Source: AWTP1-13 sp963770295 (GTDB taxonomy: Bacteria; Pseudomonadota; Alphaproteobacteria; Rhizobiales; Hyphomicrobiaceae). From it: 64,000 nt of DNA. The stretch spans positions 163,602-227,601 of the forward strand of contig CAVYPA010000009.1 in NCBI GenBank assembly GCA_963770295.1. The letters are read 5' to 3'. Under the pieces are notes generated by a model that was not told where the DNA came from, ran no database searches, and saw only the letters and a list, made by a program, of their open reading frames with translations. Position 1 is the first letter of the stretch, and each line of letters begins with the position of its first letter. Positions 55,011 through 63,139 of the stretch are shown here, in pieces. Made by a program: the position numbers and the translations under genes.

Positions 55011-55898
55011 ATGCTCACGAGCAACGCTGCCAGCAAGCCAGCGGCCGGCGCTGACGCATTCACCGTCGAGGACATCGAATATCTGCACCACGACGGCAAG
55101 CCGCTCCTCTTGCGCCTGTTTAGACCGAACGGTGCTGGGCCCTTCCCGTTGTTGATCGACCTACACGGTGGCGCCTGGTGCGGCCAGGATCGCACGTCCG
55201 ATGCCCTTTTCAACGAGGCGCTGGCAAACAGCGGCGTGGTCGTTGCCGCCCTCGACTTTCGCATGCCGCCGATTGCCGGCTATCCGGCTTCACTGGCCGA
55301 CATCAACTATGCCATCCGCTGGCTGAAGGCACGCGCCGGCGAGCTCAAATCGCGGGCGGACCGCGTCGGTCTGCTCGGCGTCTCGAGCGGTGCCCACCAG
55401 GCCATGCTCTCAGCCATGCGGCCGCGCGACCCGCGCTATGCCGCCATCCCTCTGCCGCGTCCCGCCGAGCTCGATGCCAGCGTCGCTGCCGTCGTGCTGA
55501 TCTGGCCGGTCATCGATCCACTACGCCGTTTCCACCACGCCAAGCGCCTGCAGGCCGCGGGCGGCAAATACCCTGAGCAAATTGATCGCGTTATTCCCCT
55601 GCACATCAAGTTTTGGCAGACGGAGGAGGCGATGGAAGAGGGCAATCCTGTTGGTATTTTGGAGCGTGGCGAGGCAGTCGAGATGCCACCAGTACTTTAT
55701 GTGCAAGGCGGCAACGATGTCGTGCACCCACGCGTCGATCTTGAACGCTTCGTGGCAAGCTACCGCAAGCGCGGCGGCGAGCTTGAGCTTGCCCTCTACG
55801 AGGGTGAGGGCGAGGGTTTCATTCGCAATCCGGCCTCCAAGGCGGCCCCGCTGGCCCTGCAACGCATCATCGATTTCGTCCACGCTCGGCTCGACTGA
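55011..55898 (+). CDS. Alpha/beta hydrolase (HSL/esterase type) lacking the usual catalytic His
   Basis: 295 aa. Oxyanion motif HGGAW (residues 52-56) and nucleophile elbow GVSSG (123-127, S125) are present, and the acid is in GGNDVVHP. Where relatives have a His in a GxxHGF motif, this protein reads YEGEGEGFIRNP, so the base is Glu or has moved. Activity may be reduced or different. RBS GGAGG nine bases before the ATG at 55011. Follows the RidA gene by 222 bases on the same strand. Confidence 0.85.
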   Translation: MLTSNAASKPAAGADAFTVEDIEYLHHDGKPLLLRLFRPNGAGPFPLLIDLHGGAWCGQDRTSDALFNEALANSGVVVAALDFRMPPIAGYPASLADINYAIRWLKARAGELKSRADRVGLLGVSSGAHQAMLSAMRPRDPRYAAIPLPRPAELDASVAAVVLIWPVIDPLRRFHHAKRLQAAGGKYPEQIDRVIPLHIKFWQTEEAMEEGNPVGILERGEAVEMPPVLYVQGGNDVVHPRVDLERFVASYRKRGGELELALYEGEGEGFIRNPASKAAPLALQRIIDFVHARLD

Positions 55899-56099
55899 AC
55901 CGCCACGACCCCATAGCTCGGCACCCCCTAGACGCTGGCGGGCGTGGCGCACTGTCGCCGCTCGCCTGCTGGCGTCTTGGCCTTTGCGGCTCGCGGCATA
56001 GGCAGGACGTCCATGACGCCGGGCAGGAATCGGGTTGAAGTCCGCCCGGTGCAGCACAATTTTGGCGATGAGAACCGAGCCCAGGCAAAAAGGCGTGCA

Positions 56100-56663
56100 A
56101 TGCCCCCCACCGAGCAGCACTATCTCGTCTTCGAGACGGCGAGCGGCTTTTGCGGTATCGCCTGGACCACCGCCGGCATCACGCGCTTTCAGCTGCCGGC
56201 CAAAAGTGCCGAAGCGGCCAACCGCCAGCTGCGGCGCCGCCTGCCGCACGCCCAACCGGGCACGCCGGCGGCGGACGTAGCGCGCGCGGTTAGCGCCGCG
56301 AGACGCTACTTTGCCGGTGAACAGACGGATTTTGCCGACCTCAAGCTCGACCTTGGCACCCAGACGGATTTTTTCGACCGGGTCTATGCCGCGGCGCGAC
56401 GGGTTCAATGGGGCCACACAACCACCTACGGCGCGCTGGCAAAGGAGCTGGGCGCTGGGCCGGAGGCCGCCCGCGATGTCGGCCAGGCCATGGCCCATAA
56501 CCCGGTACCCCTCATCATCCCCTGCCACCGGGTGTTGGCCGCGGGCGGTAAGCTCGGCGGCTTTTCCGCACCGGGCGGCGTAACCGCCAAACGGCGCATG
56601 CTCGAATTGGAGGGCGTCCCCCTCGCGCCTGGACGACCTGCGCAGGCTGCCTTCGAGTTCTAA
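56100..56663 (+). CDS. ogt: Methylated-DNA--protein-cysteine methyltransferase (Ogt)
   Basis: 187 aa suicide enzyme that removes O6-alkyl groups from guanine. The acceptor is C142 in IPCHRV, followed by GGFSAPGGVTAKRRML; upstream lies the helix-turn-helix region WGHTTTYGALAKELG for DNA binding. The N-terminal domain is of Ogt type, without the Ada regulatory part. ATG at 56100 follows AAAGGCG; an ATG at 56013 would add 29 residues without similarity. Confidence 0.93.
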   Translation: MPPTEQHYLVFETASGFCGIAWTTAGITRFQLPAKSAEAANRQLRRRLPHAQPGTPAADVARAVSAARRYFAGEQTDFADLKLDLGTQTDFFDRVYAAARRVQWGHTTTYGALAKELGAGPEAARDVGQAMAHNPVPLIIPCHRVLAAGGKLGGFSAPGGVTAKRRMLELEGVPLAPGRPAQAAFEF

Positions 56664-56778
56664 GCCCCTAACAGGCCGACGCCGGCAGCTCCCTTCTCCT
56701 GACACAGGCTGCAATTGGGGGCGCGCGTGGTGTGCCGCCCTAACCGGCCGCCGGAGCCCGAAGCAAAGCCGCCTTGGC

Positions 56779-57078
56779 CTATGAGGCGGACCGTCGCCGC
56801 CGCTTCACCGCCCTCCGCCCGGACGTGGCTTTGTCCTTGGCGCCGCCGGCGCTCGGCCGTTTCGAGCGCGGATTGGCCTCGCGGCGCAGCTCTCGCGCCA
56901 TCCGCTCGGCGGCCTCGCTCGCCTTTTCAGGGGTGTCGAAGGTCCCGAGATAGAGGATCTTATCGCCACTGCGGATCAATGCCCGATAGCCGCTCCCATT
57001 AGGATAGACGAAGCGCGGTAACTCTGGATTGATGGTGCGTCTGCGACTTGCTTGTTGAGCTGTCGTTCGCCTTCGCAT
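56779..57078 (-). CDS. Small basic protein with an AP2-like DNA-binding motif
   Basis: 99 aa. The central part (YRALIRSGDKILYLGTFDTPEKASEAAERMA, quoted in parts as YRALIRSGD, LYLGTF and PEKASEAAERMA) has the three-strand-plus-helix pattern of AP2/ERF domains, which occur in phage homing endonucleases and some bacterial proteins. The tail is rich in Lys and Arg. ATG at 57078 with GAGG ten bases upstream. No integrase or nuclease domain is attached. It may bind DNA as a small regulator. Confidence 0.65.
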   Translation of the reverse strand: MRRRTTAQQASRRRTINPELPRFVYPNGSGYRALIRSGDKILYLGTFDTPEKASEAAERMARELRREANPRSKRPSAGGAKDKATSGRRAVKRRRRSAS

Positions 57079-57270
57079 TGGTCAATCCTCAACGTCGCCT
57101 GGCCAACGTTGGTTCACCAGCCCCCCAACTCATGGCGTTGGCGCAGCATAAAACCTGGAGTTGCTACAGCTGCAAGCCCCGGTCATGCCCACGGTCCCGC
57201 GTTGTCGATTGCCGAGGGCAAGCGCGCGTCGTCCTTAGGGTTGACATTTATCCATCGCAGACTCGCGAGG

Positions 57271-59031
57271 ATGGCTCAGACACCTGCGCCCCTCGACGTT
57301 GTCGCCCAGAAGCTCGATGCGCCGCACGAGGAGCAGCGCCTGGTCGCGCTTGTGCACGCGGCCGCGCATGGCCATGCCGCGCGCTCGCTTGCGGTCAAGG
57401 TGGCGGCGATGCTGGAGGATGAAAGCCGCGCGGTCCAGCACTTAGCTGGCGGCATTTTCCCACGCATCGGCTCTGGAGCCACCGACGCCGTACCCCTCTT
57501 GCTGGCGCTCCGCGCGAAGGGCGCGCCGCCTGGCCTGGTCGCTCGCGCGACCGTCTGTCTGGGTTCGATCGGCCCATCGGCCTTGGCGGCGATCCCAGCT
57601 CTTAAGGCCGCCTTGCGCCAAACGCCCGGCGACAGCGATGTCCTCAAAGCCCTTTGGCAGATTGCGGGCGATGACCCGGAGGTCCTAGATGCGGTTTTTG
57701 CTGGCGCCTTCGCCAGCGATTTTGGCCGTTTTCTTGTTGCCAGCGACCTCATCAGAAACGCCAGCGATGCCGTGATCGACCGTGCCTTTGCGGCGATCGC
57801 CGGCCGGGCGCAATCGCCCGATCCGGAGGACCGGCAGCGCGCCGCCAAGCTTCTAATGACCATAGCCGGCAAGCGCCCGGCGCTGGCCAGCGCGCTCGTT
57901 CAGGGCCTGCTAAGGGATCCTGCCGCCCCCCAGGCGTGGCACGCCGTAACGGCGGCGCGTGAGTGTCCGCCACCCCGGGGAGCCGATCTCATCGCCGCCG
58001 TGACGCGCGTGGCTGCCGAAGACGACGTCGCCGCTTCGCTGCGGGCCTTGCAGGTTCTGGCCGATTTCGGCGCGGAAGCTTCGAGCGCGCAAGCAACCTT
58101 TCTTGCCATCATTGCCCGCAACGGCGGCTGTGATCCCCTCCCCGGCCCCGATGGCGCACGCGCAAGTGCCCTGGCGGTCGCCGCCAAGGCCCTCGCCAAC
58201 GCTTGCCCCACCGACCGCGCCTATGCGCCGCTTTTGGCCTGGCTGCAGCGGGCGATTGCGCGACACGGCACGGGGGCGCATGTGAGCTGGTATCCAGTCG
58301 GCAACGTCATTGAGGCTCTGGCGATCCTGGCGCCGGCGTCGACAACCGTCCACGCCGCAAGCCTGGCCGCCGTCGCCGCAGCGCGCGAATGCATCGATGA
58401 AAATGAGTTCGAAGTCATGGATTTCGAGCGTTGCGTTCGATCTGCTTTCGAGCGCATGGCCAATCCTGCTCAGATGTTCGACAAGGCAGTGGAGCTCGGC
58501 ATGCCGCGAACCGATCCGGACGCCTCGGGCGATGAACCGGATCAATCCGACGCCGATGAACCCCTGCCGGACTTTCCGGCCGACGATCGGGCCGAGCCAA
58601 GCGCCGCCCTGGCGCCCCTGGATGGGATCGGGCGCGACGAGCTGGCGGCCCTAAGCGCCACCGGACGCGGCATCCTCGGCCTGGGCGAGGCGACCGATCC
58701 AGGGCTCGTTGCCCAATCGGTGGATCGCTGGTTGCGCAGCTGCAAGCGTCAAGGCAAAAGCCCCTCCGAGCAGGAGCAGGCCGCCGTCGCCGCGACCTTC
58801 GGCGAGGCCGTGGCCCACGTCACGGGCTGGCAGTGGCAGCGATACCTGTGGCAAGGCTGGGAATATTTCGCGCTGACGTCGCCCGATGCAACGCACGTTC
58901 ACGTCCCCCTTATCTTTGTGGCCAGGCAACTTGCCACCACCTCGGAGGTGACTGCGCTCCTCCTCTTCAACATGCTGGCGGCGGGCGAGCGACCGCAAGC
59001 GCCAGCAAGCGGGCCGATGTTGGTTGGCTGA
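57271..59031 (+). CDS. HEAT-repeat protein of unknown function
   Basis: 586 aa. Residues about 10-400 are helical hairpins of the HEAT/armadillo type (for example APHEEQRLVALVHAAAHG, AVQHLAGGIFPRIGSG, PALKAALRQTPGDSDVLKAL). After an acidic linker rich in Asp/Glu (around 420-460) comes a C-terminal domain with GRGILGLGEATDP, VDRWLRSCKRQ and WQWQRYLWQGWEYFAL. This arrangement suggests a scaffold or adaptor. The start is the ATG at 57271, where sensible sequence begins, although the ribosome site (GCGAGG) is very close to it. Not a known family to me. Confidence 0.75.
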   Translation: MAQTPAPLDVVAQKLDAPHEEQRLVALVHAAAHGHAARSLAVKVAAMLEDESRAVQHLAGGIFPRIGSGATDAVPLLLALRAKGAPPGLVARATVCLGSIGPSALAAIPALKAALRQTPGDSDVLKALWQIAGDDPEVLDAVFAGAFASDFGRFLVASDLIRNASDAVIDRAFAAIAGRAQSPDPEDRQRAAKLLMTIAGKRPALASALVQGLLRDPAAPQAWHAVTAARECPPPRGADLIAAVTRVAAEDDVAASLRALQVLADFGAEASSAQATFLAIIARNGGCDPLPGPDGARASALAVAAKALANACPTDRAYAPLLAWLQRAIARHGTGAHVSWYPVGNVIEALAILAPASTTVHAASLAAVAAARECIDENEFEVMDFERCVRSAFERMANPAQMFDKAVELGMPRTDPDASGDEPDQSDADEPLPDFPADDRAEPSAALAPLDGIGRDELAALSATGRGILGLGEATDPGLVAQSVDRWLRSCKRQGKSPSEQEQAAVAATFGEAVAHVTGWQWQRYLWQGWEYFALTSPDATHVHVPLIFVARQLATTSEVTALLLFNMLAAGERPQAPASGPMLVG

Positions 59032-59073
59032 TTGAAAAAAATCAAAAGGGCCGCAGCGCAACCCACATTGGCG

Positions 59074-60186
59074 CTATTTGAAGAGCGAGGACAACGAAAA
59101 CGAAGACACCCGGACAATGGGCGGCGTTTCGGCAACCTGCGGATAGGGTTCATCGATGTAGACGTTCACGCCACCGGCGCGACCGTCTTTGATGAGCGAG
59201 GAGACATAGGCCCAACCATTAGGCCCCAGTCCCAAACAGGCCTCAGACATTTCACCCTTCAAGCGTACGTGAATGGCAATGTTGCCACGCGCCAGGATGG
59301 CGGCGGTTTGCGCCGAGGTAAACTTCTCCCGGTTCCACAACTTCGTCAGGTAGATGCCCGCCACCATGCGTTGGGTCTTGGGTCCCCAGCTCACCCTGCT
59401 CTCCTTGCCGGACCCGAACGAATATTGTCCCGGTGGCAGAGGCCCGACGGCGCGCGCCGCCAAGCAATCAGGATCGGGATTGTTTCTGCAGGCCTCTCGG
59501 CCGGAGATCGCCCAGGCGATGGTTTTGCCGGCGAGCTGAGGATCGTCGGCAATGACAAATAGGCGGCCGGTCCTGATGGTGTAACCGAAGCGGAAGCTTT
59601 TGAGCGCCTCAGGCACCTGCCGGACGACATCGTCAAACGGGCTGCAAATTTCACCGTCCGTCAGTTTTCTCTCATATCCCTTGTGCTGGATGGTGACGTA
59701 GTCGATGCCAGGAGCGCAATCCCACTGCGGCAGCACCTTCTTGTCGGCGAGCGCAACGCTCGGCGAAGACGCCTCCGTCGCGGGCTTTGGCAAGGCGGCG
59801 ACGACCGGCGCCTTCTTGGGCGCGGAGGGTGGTGCGACCGTCTTTGGCGCCGCCATCTTTGAGGAACCTCGCATTTGCTCGCACTCAGCCGACAATTTGG
59901 GCGGATGGATCTGCTTTACGGCAAGCTGCCGTGCGAGAACGTGGGTCGCACCTTGTTTTATGTAGGCCTCAATCAGCGCCTGCTGCACCTCGACTTGTTC
60001 CTGCGATAATTCGAAGATGCAGTCCTCGTAAATCTGATCTCCAACCTGTCCGAAAAAATTAGCGATATCGCCCGCTGCCGATGGAGCGCTGGGTGGCTTG
60101 GCGTCCTGCGCCAGACCGTCGCCGACCGAGGAGAAAAGCATCGCCAGTCCAGCCAACAGCAGGCCGCGAATGTTAGCGCCAGTCAT
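59074..60186 (-). CDS. Secreted protein with a C-terminal Tlde1-like (DUF2778) domain
   Basis: 370 aa. Signal peptide (GLLLAGLAMLFSSVGDGLAQ); N-terminal part with a Pro/Ala/Lys-rich linker; C-terminal domain with AVGPLPPGQYSFGSG, MVAGIYLTKLWN, AIHVRLKGEMSEACLGLG and GWAYVSSLI. The His (AIHV) and Cys (EACLGLG) are spaced as in L,D-transpeptidase-like Tlde1 domains, which cut or transfer peptidoglycan peptides. ATG at 60186 follows AGGGAAT; an upstream ATG at 60231 is less suited to a signal peptide. Confidence 0.65.
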   Translation of the reverse strand: MTGANIRGLLLAGLAMLFSSVGDGLAQDAKPPSAPSAAGDIANFFGQVGDQIYEDCIFELSQEQVEVQQALIEAYIKQGATHVLARQLAVKQIHPPKLSAECEQMRGSSKMAAPKTVAPPSAPKKAPVVAALPKPATEASSPSVALADKKVLPQWDCAPGIDYVTIQHKGYERKLTDGEICSPFDDVVRQVPEALKSFRFGYTIRTGRLFVIADDPQLAGKTIAWAISGREACRNNPDPDCLAARAVGPLPPGQYSFGSGKESRVSWGPKTQRMVAGIYLTKLWNREKFTSAQTAAILARGNIAIHVRLKGEMSEACLGLGPNGWAYVSSLIKDGRAGGVNVYIDEPYPQVAETPPIVRVSSFSLSSLFK

Positions 60187-60991
60187 ATTCCCTGCCACAC
60201 CCAAAGCCAAACCCTGGTTTTCCTCCGTCATCTCGAGGGCGCGTGCGATCAGCAAGGACCCCCATTGGACTTAGCTCCCACTCCCGTGGGCCCGCTGCGC
60301 AATCGCTCCGGATCCCGCGCCCGTCGCGGGCTGTGCGTCGAAGAAAGACGCGCGCTTTGGCCCGGCCAAGCCCCCGCCCGGTGGTCCGACTCGGATGTTA
60401 GTTCAGGCGCCCGGCTTCGGCTAGGCGCAATCCCGATCGCAAGAAGGACAACGGTTTTTCGACCTAAAACGCCGCGACAGGGTGCCGTGACCGATCTGAC
60501 GAGCAAGGCGGCAATTATTCCCTTTTTTTAATCCCGCGACGTCGGGCGGGGAATCATGGCGCGGCCGTTGACCGCAGCTGTGGAACGCGCGCAAGTGACG
60601 CGTTGATGCCGCACGCCGCCCCCAACCGGCCGGGGCGCAACTTTGCCTCTCCCACTTACGGGGTGGGCACCACACGGGGCGCAAGCTGCGCATCAACCAT
60701 GGCGGCATCATGACCTCGGGCGCAGCCCAAAACGGGGCATTGTTCGGGAATGATGATGTTGGTGGCGGTCCAGCGCTGCCGCCGTGCTAAGTCGCGCTGT
60801 AACCGGCACGAGGGAGTACGCGTCCGTGGCCCCGTCTAGAACAGCAGCTCAGCCTTGGCGTCGGTCAGCGGAGAGCGCCCGCTTGCACGCCGCACCCAGC
60901 TTGACCCTTCAGGTGCGAGAGAGGTCGAGCAAGCGCAAAAAAAGCCGCCCGCGAGGGGCGGCTTTTTCTAGTTAAATTTGGAGCAGGAGAC
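60187..60991. other. Intergenic stretch with a terminator at its right end
   Basis: About 800 bases. Frames are short and Arg/Ser-rich with no family likeness. The hairpin with A/T runs at 60937-60968 ends the transcript of the small gene on its right. Confidence 0.5.
60937..60968 (-). terminator. Rho-independent terminator (works in both directions)
   Basis: AAAAAGCCGCCC (60939-60950), loop GCGA, and GGGCGGCTTTTT (60956-60967) form a 12-bp stem with A/T runs on both sides. It lies 24 bases beyond the stop of the small secreted protein gene on the minus strand. Confidence 0.9.
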
Positions 60992-61249
60992 TTATCGGAT
61001 TACGACCCAATTGCCTCCGCGCCAGTAGCCGTGACCACGGCCTGGCTCGCGCCAGCGGAAGTGCTCATGCCGCGACCACTTCCAGCTGTCGGGATGGATG
61101 CTCAGCCGCAGGTCGGGACCATAGGCCGGCCTCCCGTGCACGCGCCAGCAATCGCCTTCATCGTTACAAATCACCGCAGCTGACGCCGCTGTAGCTGTCA
61201 ACGCCAACGCACCCGCGCCGATAAGAAGCGTTTTACGGAACGCGTTCAT
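60992..61249 (-). CDS. Small secreted protein, unknown function
   Basis: 85 aa with a signal peptide (TLLIGAGALALTATAASA) and a mature domain AVICNDEGDCWRVHG, WSRHEHFRWREP, GYWRGGNWVVIR. Two cysteines close together and many His/Arg/Trp residues are typical of a family of small periplasmic proteins in Hyphomicrobiales whose function I do not know. GGAG lies nine bases before the ATG at 61249. Ends at a strong terminator. Confidence 0.7.
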   Translation of the reverse strand: MNAFRKTLLIGAGALALTATAASAAVICNDEGDCWRVHGRPAYGPDLRLSIHPDSWKWSRHEHFRWREPGRGHGYWRGGNWVVIR

Positions 61250-61630
61250 GGTCGACTCCACCATTGTTTCACCTGGTATAAAAACGCCCAAGTGCGGCGT
61301 TGGTTTCGTGCCGATTTTTCGAGCGTTACCTCGTTGCAACAGGCTATCGTCCGCATTCGGTAGATACCGCCAACGCCTTGCGCGACAACGAATTTGCGCC
61401 TTCGCCCGAATGCGCAGAAAACTCGGCCTGCGTTTTTGCGTGGCTATTGGCGGGCCGCTCCGTGCTCGGCAGCTGGGCTCAGCACCAATGCGAAGCCAGA
61501 TGCATCGCCTTGGCTATTGGTTTGCTCCGTCGCCGGCCGATCTTTTCACTTGGCGCCGATACACCCAGCCTGGGGCAGCGGCCGCTGGTCCCTTGACGGC
61601 ATTTGCTGCATCCGCCCCGCTCAAGAGGCC
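61250..61630. other. Intergenic stretch
   Basis: 381 bases between two small minus-strand and minus-strand genes. I see no gene or structure; AT content rises near 61250-61300, where the promoter of the small secreted protein should be. Confidence 0.4.
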
Positions 61631-61873
61631 CTAGCCATCAGGTGGCGTTGGCTCGCTTGCACCGGCAGGCGCCGGCGCGGGCGGCAACCGCTTTTGCGGT
61701 GGAGGCCGAGAGGCGGGCTCGCACTGGCGCGGCGACGGCGCCGCGTGCTGGCGGGCCGAACTGGTCACGACCAGGCTTGCCCCAGCAGCGATCAGCACCC
61801 CGAGCACCGTGCCCGCAGCCCACCCAATCATCGCGGCGACAAATTGGCTTGCGCCAGGCCCATGCCCCGCCAT
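61631..61873 (-). CDS. Small membrane protein, tentative
   Basis: 80 aa: one membrane helix (FVAAMIGWAAGTVLGVLIAAGASLVV) and a Pro/Gln-rich tail. ATG at 61873 with AAGGAG ten bases upstream. The frame continues upstream to 62008. Low-complexity tail and lack of a family keep the confidence modest. Confidence 0.4.
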   Translation of the reverse strand: MAGHGPGASQFVAAMIGWAAGTVLGVLIAAGASLVVTSSARQHAAPSPRQCEPASRPPPQKRLPPAPAPAGASEPTPPDG

Positions 61874-62148
61874 GGCCTTTGGCTCCTTGCTGATGTGGTC
61901 ACAGAAATGGGCGTCGGGAACGCTTTTTGAAATCGGACTTTTGGCGAGGCCAATCGCTATGAAATAGTCGAAGCAAAAAAAAGAGGCGGGTCTTCGCGAC
62001 GGGTCCAAGCCCTCCGACCGAGCGCCCGGGCGAGCTTGCGCCGAGGCCCTGGTCGCGGCCTGCGCCGGGAAGGGCTCCCGTCGGGGCGCCGGGCGGGCGC
62101 GCTCAACAGCATGGTTGCGCGAACGGCTGTTGTATAGACCTTAGGTGT

Positions 62149-62189
62149 TGGTCGGAGCGGGGAGATTCGAACTCCCGACCCCTTGCTCC
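62149..62189 (-). other. 3' part of a tRNA (tRNA-Pro-like), probable attachment site
   Basis: On the minus strand the sequence ends with a T arm (GGGAGTTCGAATCTCCC) and an acceptor strand CGCTCCGACCA with an encoded CCA. The 5' half (acceptor, D and anticodon arms) does not precede it. An acceptor with G72 and A73 is the tRNA(Pro) pattern, so the intact gene would start CGGAGCG. A tyrosine integrase begins 80 bases away. This fits an integration site in the tRNA 3' end. Confidence 0.75.
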
Positions 62190-62269
62190 GGAAGAAAGTC
62201 GCCGATGCGCGGTCCATTGGAAAAGAACGGATTTCGCTGCGATCGCGCCCAGTTTTGTTCGATTTCGGT

Positions 62270-62989
62270 TCATGAAGTTTTCCGTGAACCTTGGGCAACC
62301 TTGGGCGCAGGTCGCCGGTTGCTAGCGCTGGCCGCGACCTTCTGGAAGTCGGGGTGATGGTGCCCGTAGATGTCCCATAGGGTCTCTGGGCTCATGCCAA
62401 GGTAGCCCGCAGCCTCATAGAGCGGAGTGCCGGCCTGCATTTGCCAGGTCGCGGCAGTGTGGCGGACGATGTGCGGGGCGTCAGGCTTGGCAGCCTCGGC
62501 CAAGCGCGCCACGGTCGGCCAAGAGTTCCGCAGCTTGCGGACTTGCCCGCCCTGATAGTGGACCACGTGCGCAATGCCCAGCGCCAGATCTATCCGCTTC
62601 CAGCGGCGCAGATGCGGCAGCAGCCGGGCATGGATGCGCGCGGGCGGCTGTCGCTTGCGGGACTGCCGACCCTCGCCGCTCCTGCGGTGGAGGATCTCGT
62701 TCTCAAGGTCGAACCAGCCACCAGTGGCCGATGGTAACCATTGCAGCCCGAGAATTGCACCCGGCCGCGTACCGGTGTAGACGCCGATCAAGAGCAGGCG
62801 GGCGACGTGGCGAAGGCGTGGGTTTGAGCGCGCCGCACGAATGCGGTCCGCCGCTTCCTTGCGGGTAAGGTAGTAGTTGGCCCGCTGCGGCTTCTTCTCG
62901 GGCAGCGTGACCTTTGGCACACTCGGCAGAGGGCCATGCTCGGCGTTGTACCAGTTAATAGCTGTGCGCAGTGTCTTAAGCTCATGAAC
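62270..62989 (-). pseudogene. Tyrosine recombinase (phage-type integrase), 5'-truncated
   Basis: About 240 residues of a tyrosine integrase. The catalytic arginine lies in GVYTGTRPGAILGL, the HxxR box is HIVRHTAATW, and the nucleophile tyrosine is in LWDIYGHHHPDF. The core-binding-domain end (HELKTLRTAINWYN) precedes VPKVTLPEKKPQRANYYLTRKEA (in parts). A full protein would have about 400 aa; upstream of 62989 no frame continues it. It ends 80 bases from the tRNA fragment, as integrases beside their attachment sites do. Confidence 0.8.
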
Positions 62990-63139
62990 TAGCCGCTGCT
63001 CCGGCCGCCAAGCAGCGGCCGGCCTCGTCCGCCAGCATGAAGTGCCCGCGTCGCAACCTCGTAGGGCGGACCTTTGCTGATCAGCTCGACCATCGAGCAG
63101 CGCAGTGCCTCCGCGCGAACCAATCTGCGGAGCTCCGGT

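Noticed and set aside
55521..56714. 397-residue open frame opposite the hydrolase and ogt
   Set aside because: Crosses two recognised genes, has no family match and has skewed composition.
57241..57270. TTGACA at 57241 as a -35 box for the HEAT-repeat gene
   Set aside because: No -10-like hexamer at a 16-18 base spacing; the following bases already run into the start codon.
62149..62230. A complete tRNA gene on the minus strand
   Set aside because: Only the T arm and the 3' acceptor strand are present; the bases where the D and anticodon arms should be do not fold or pair.
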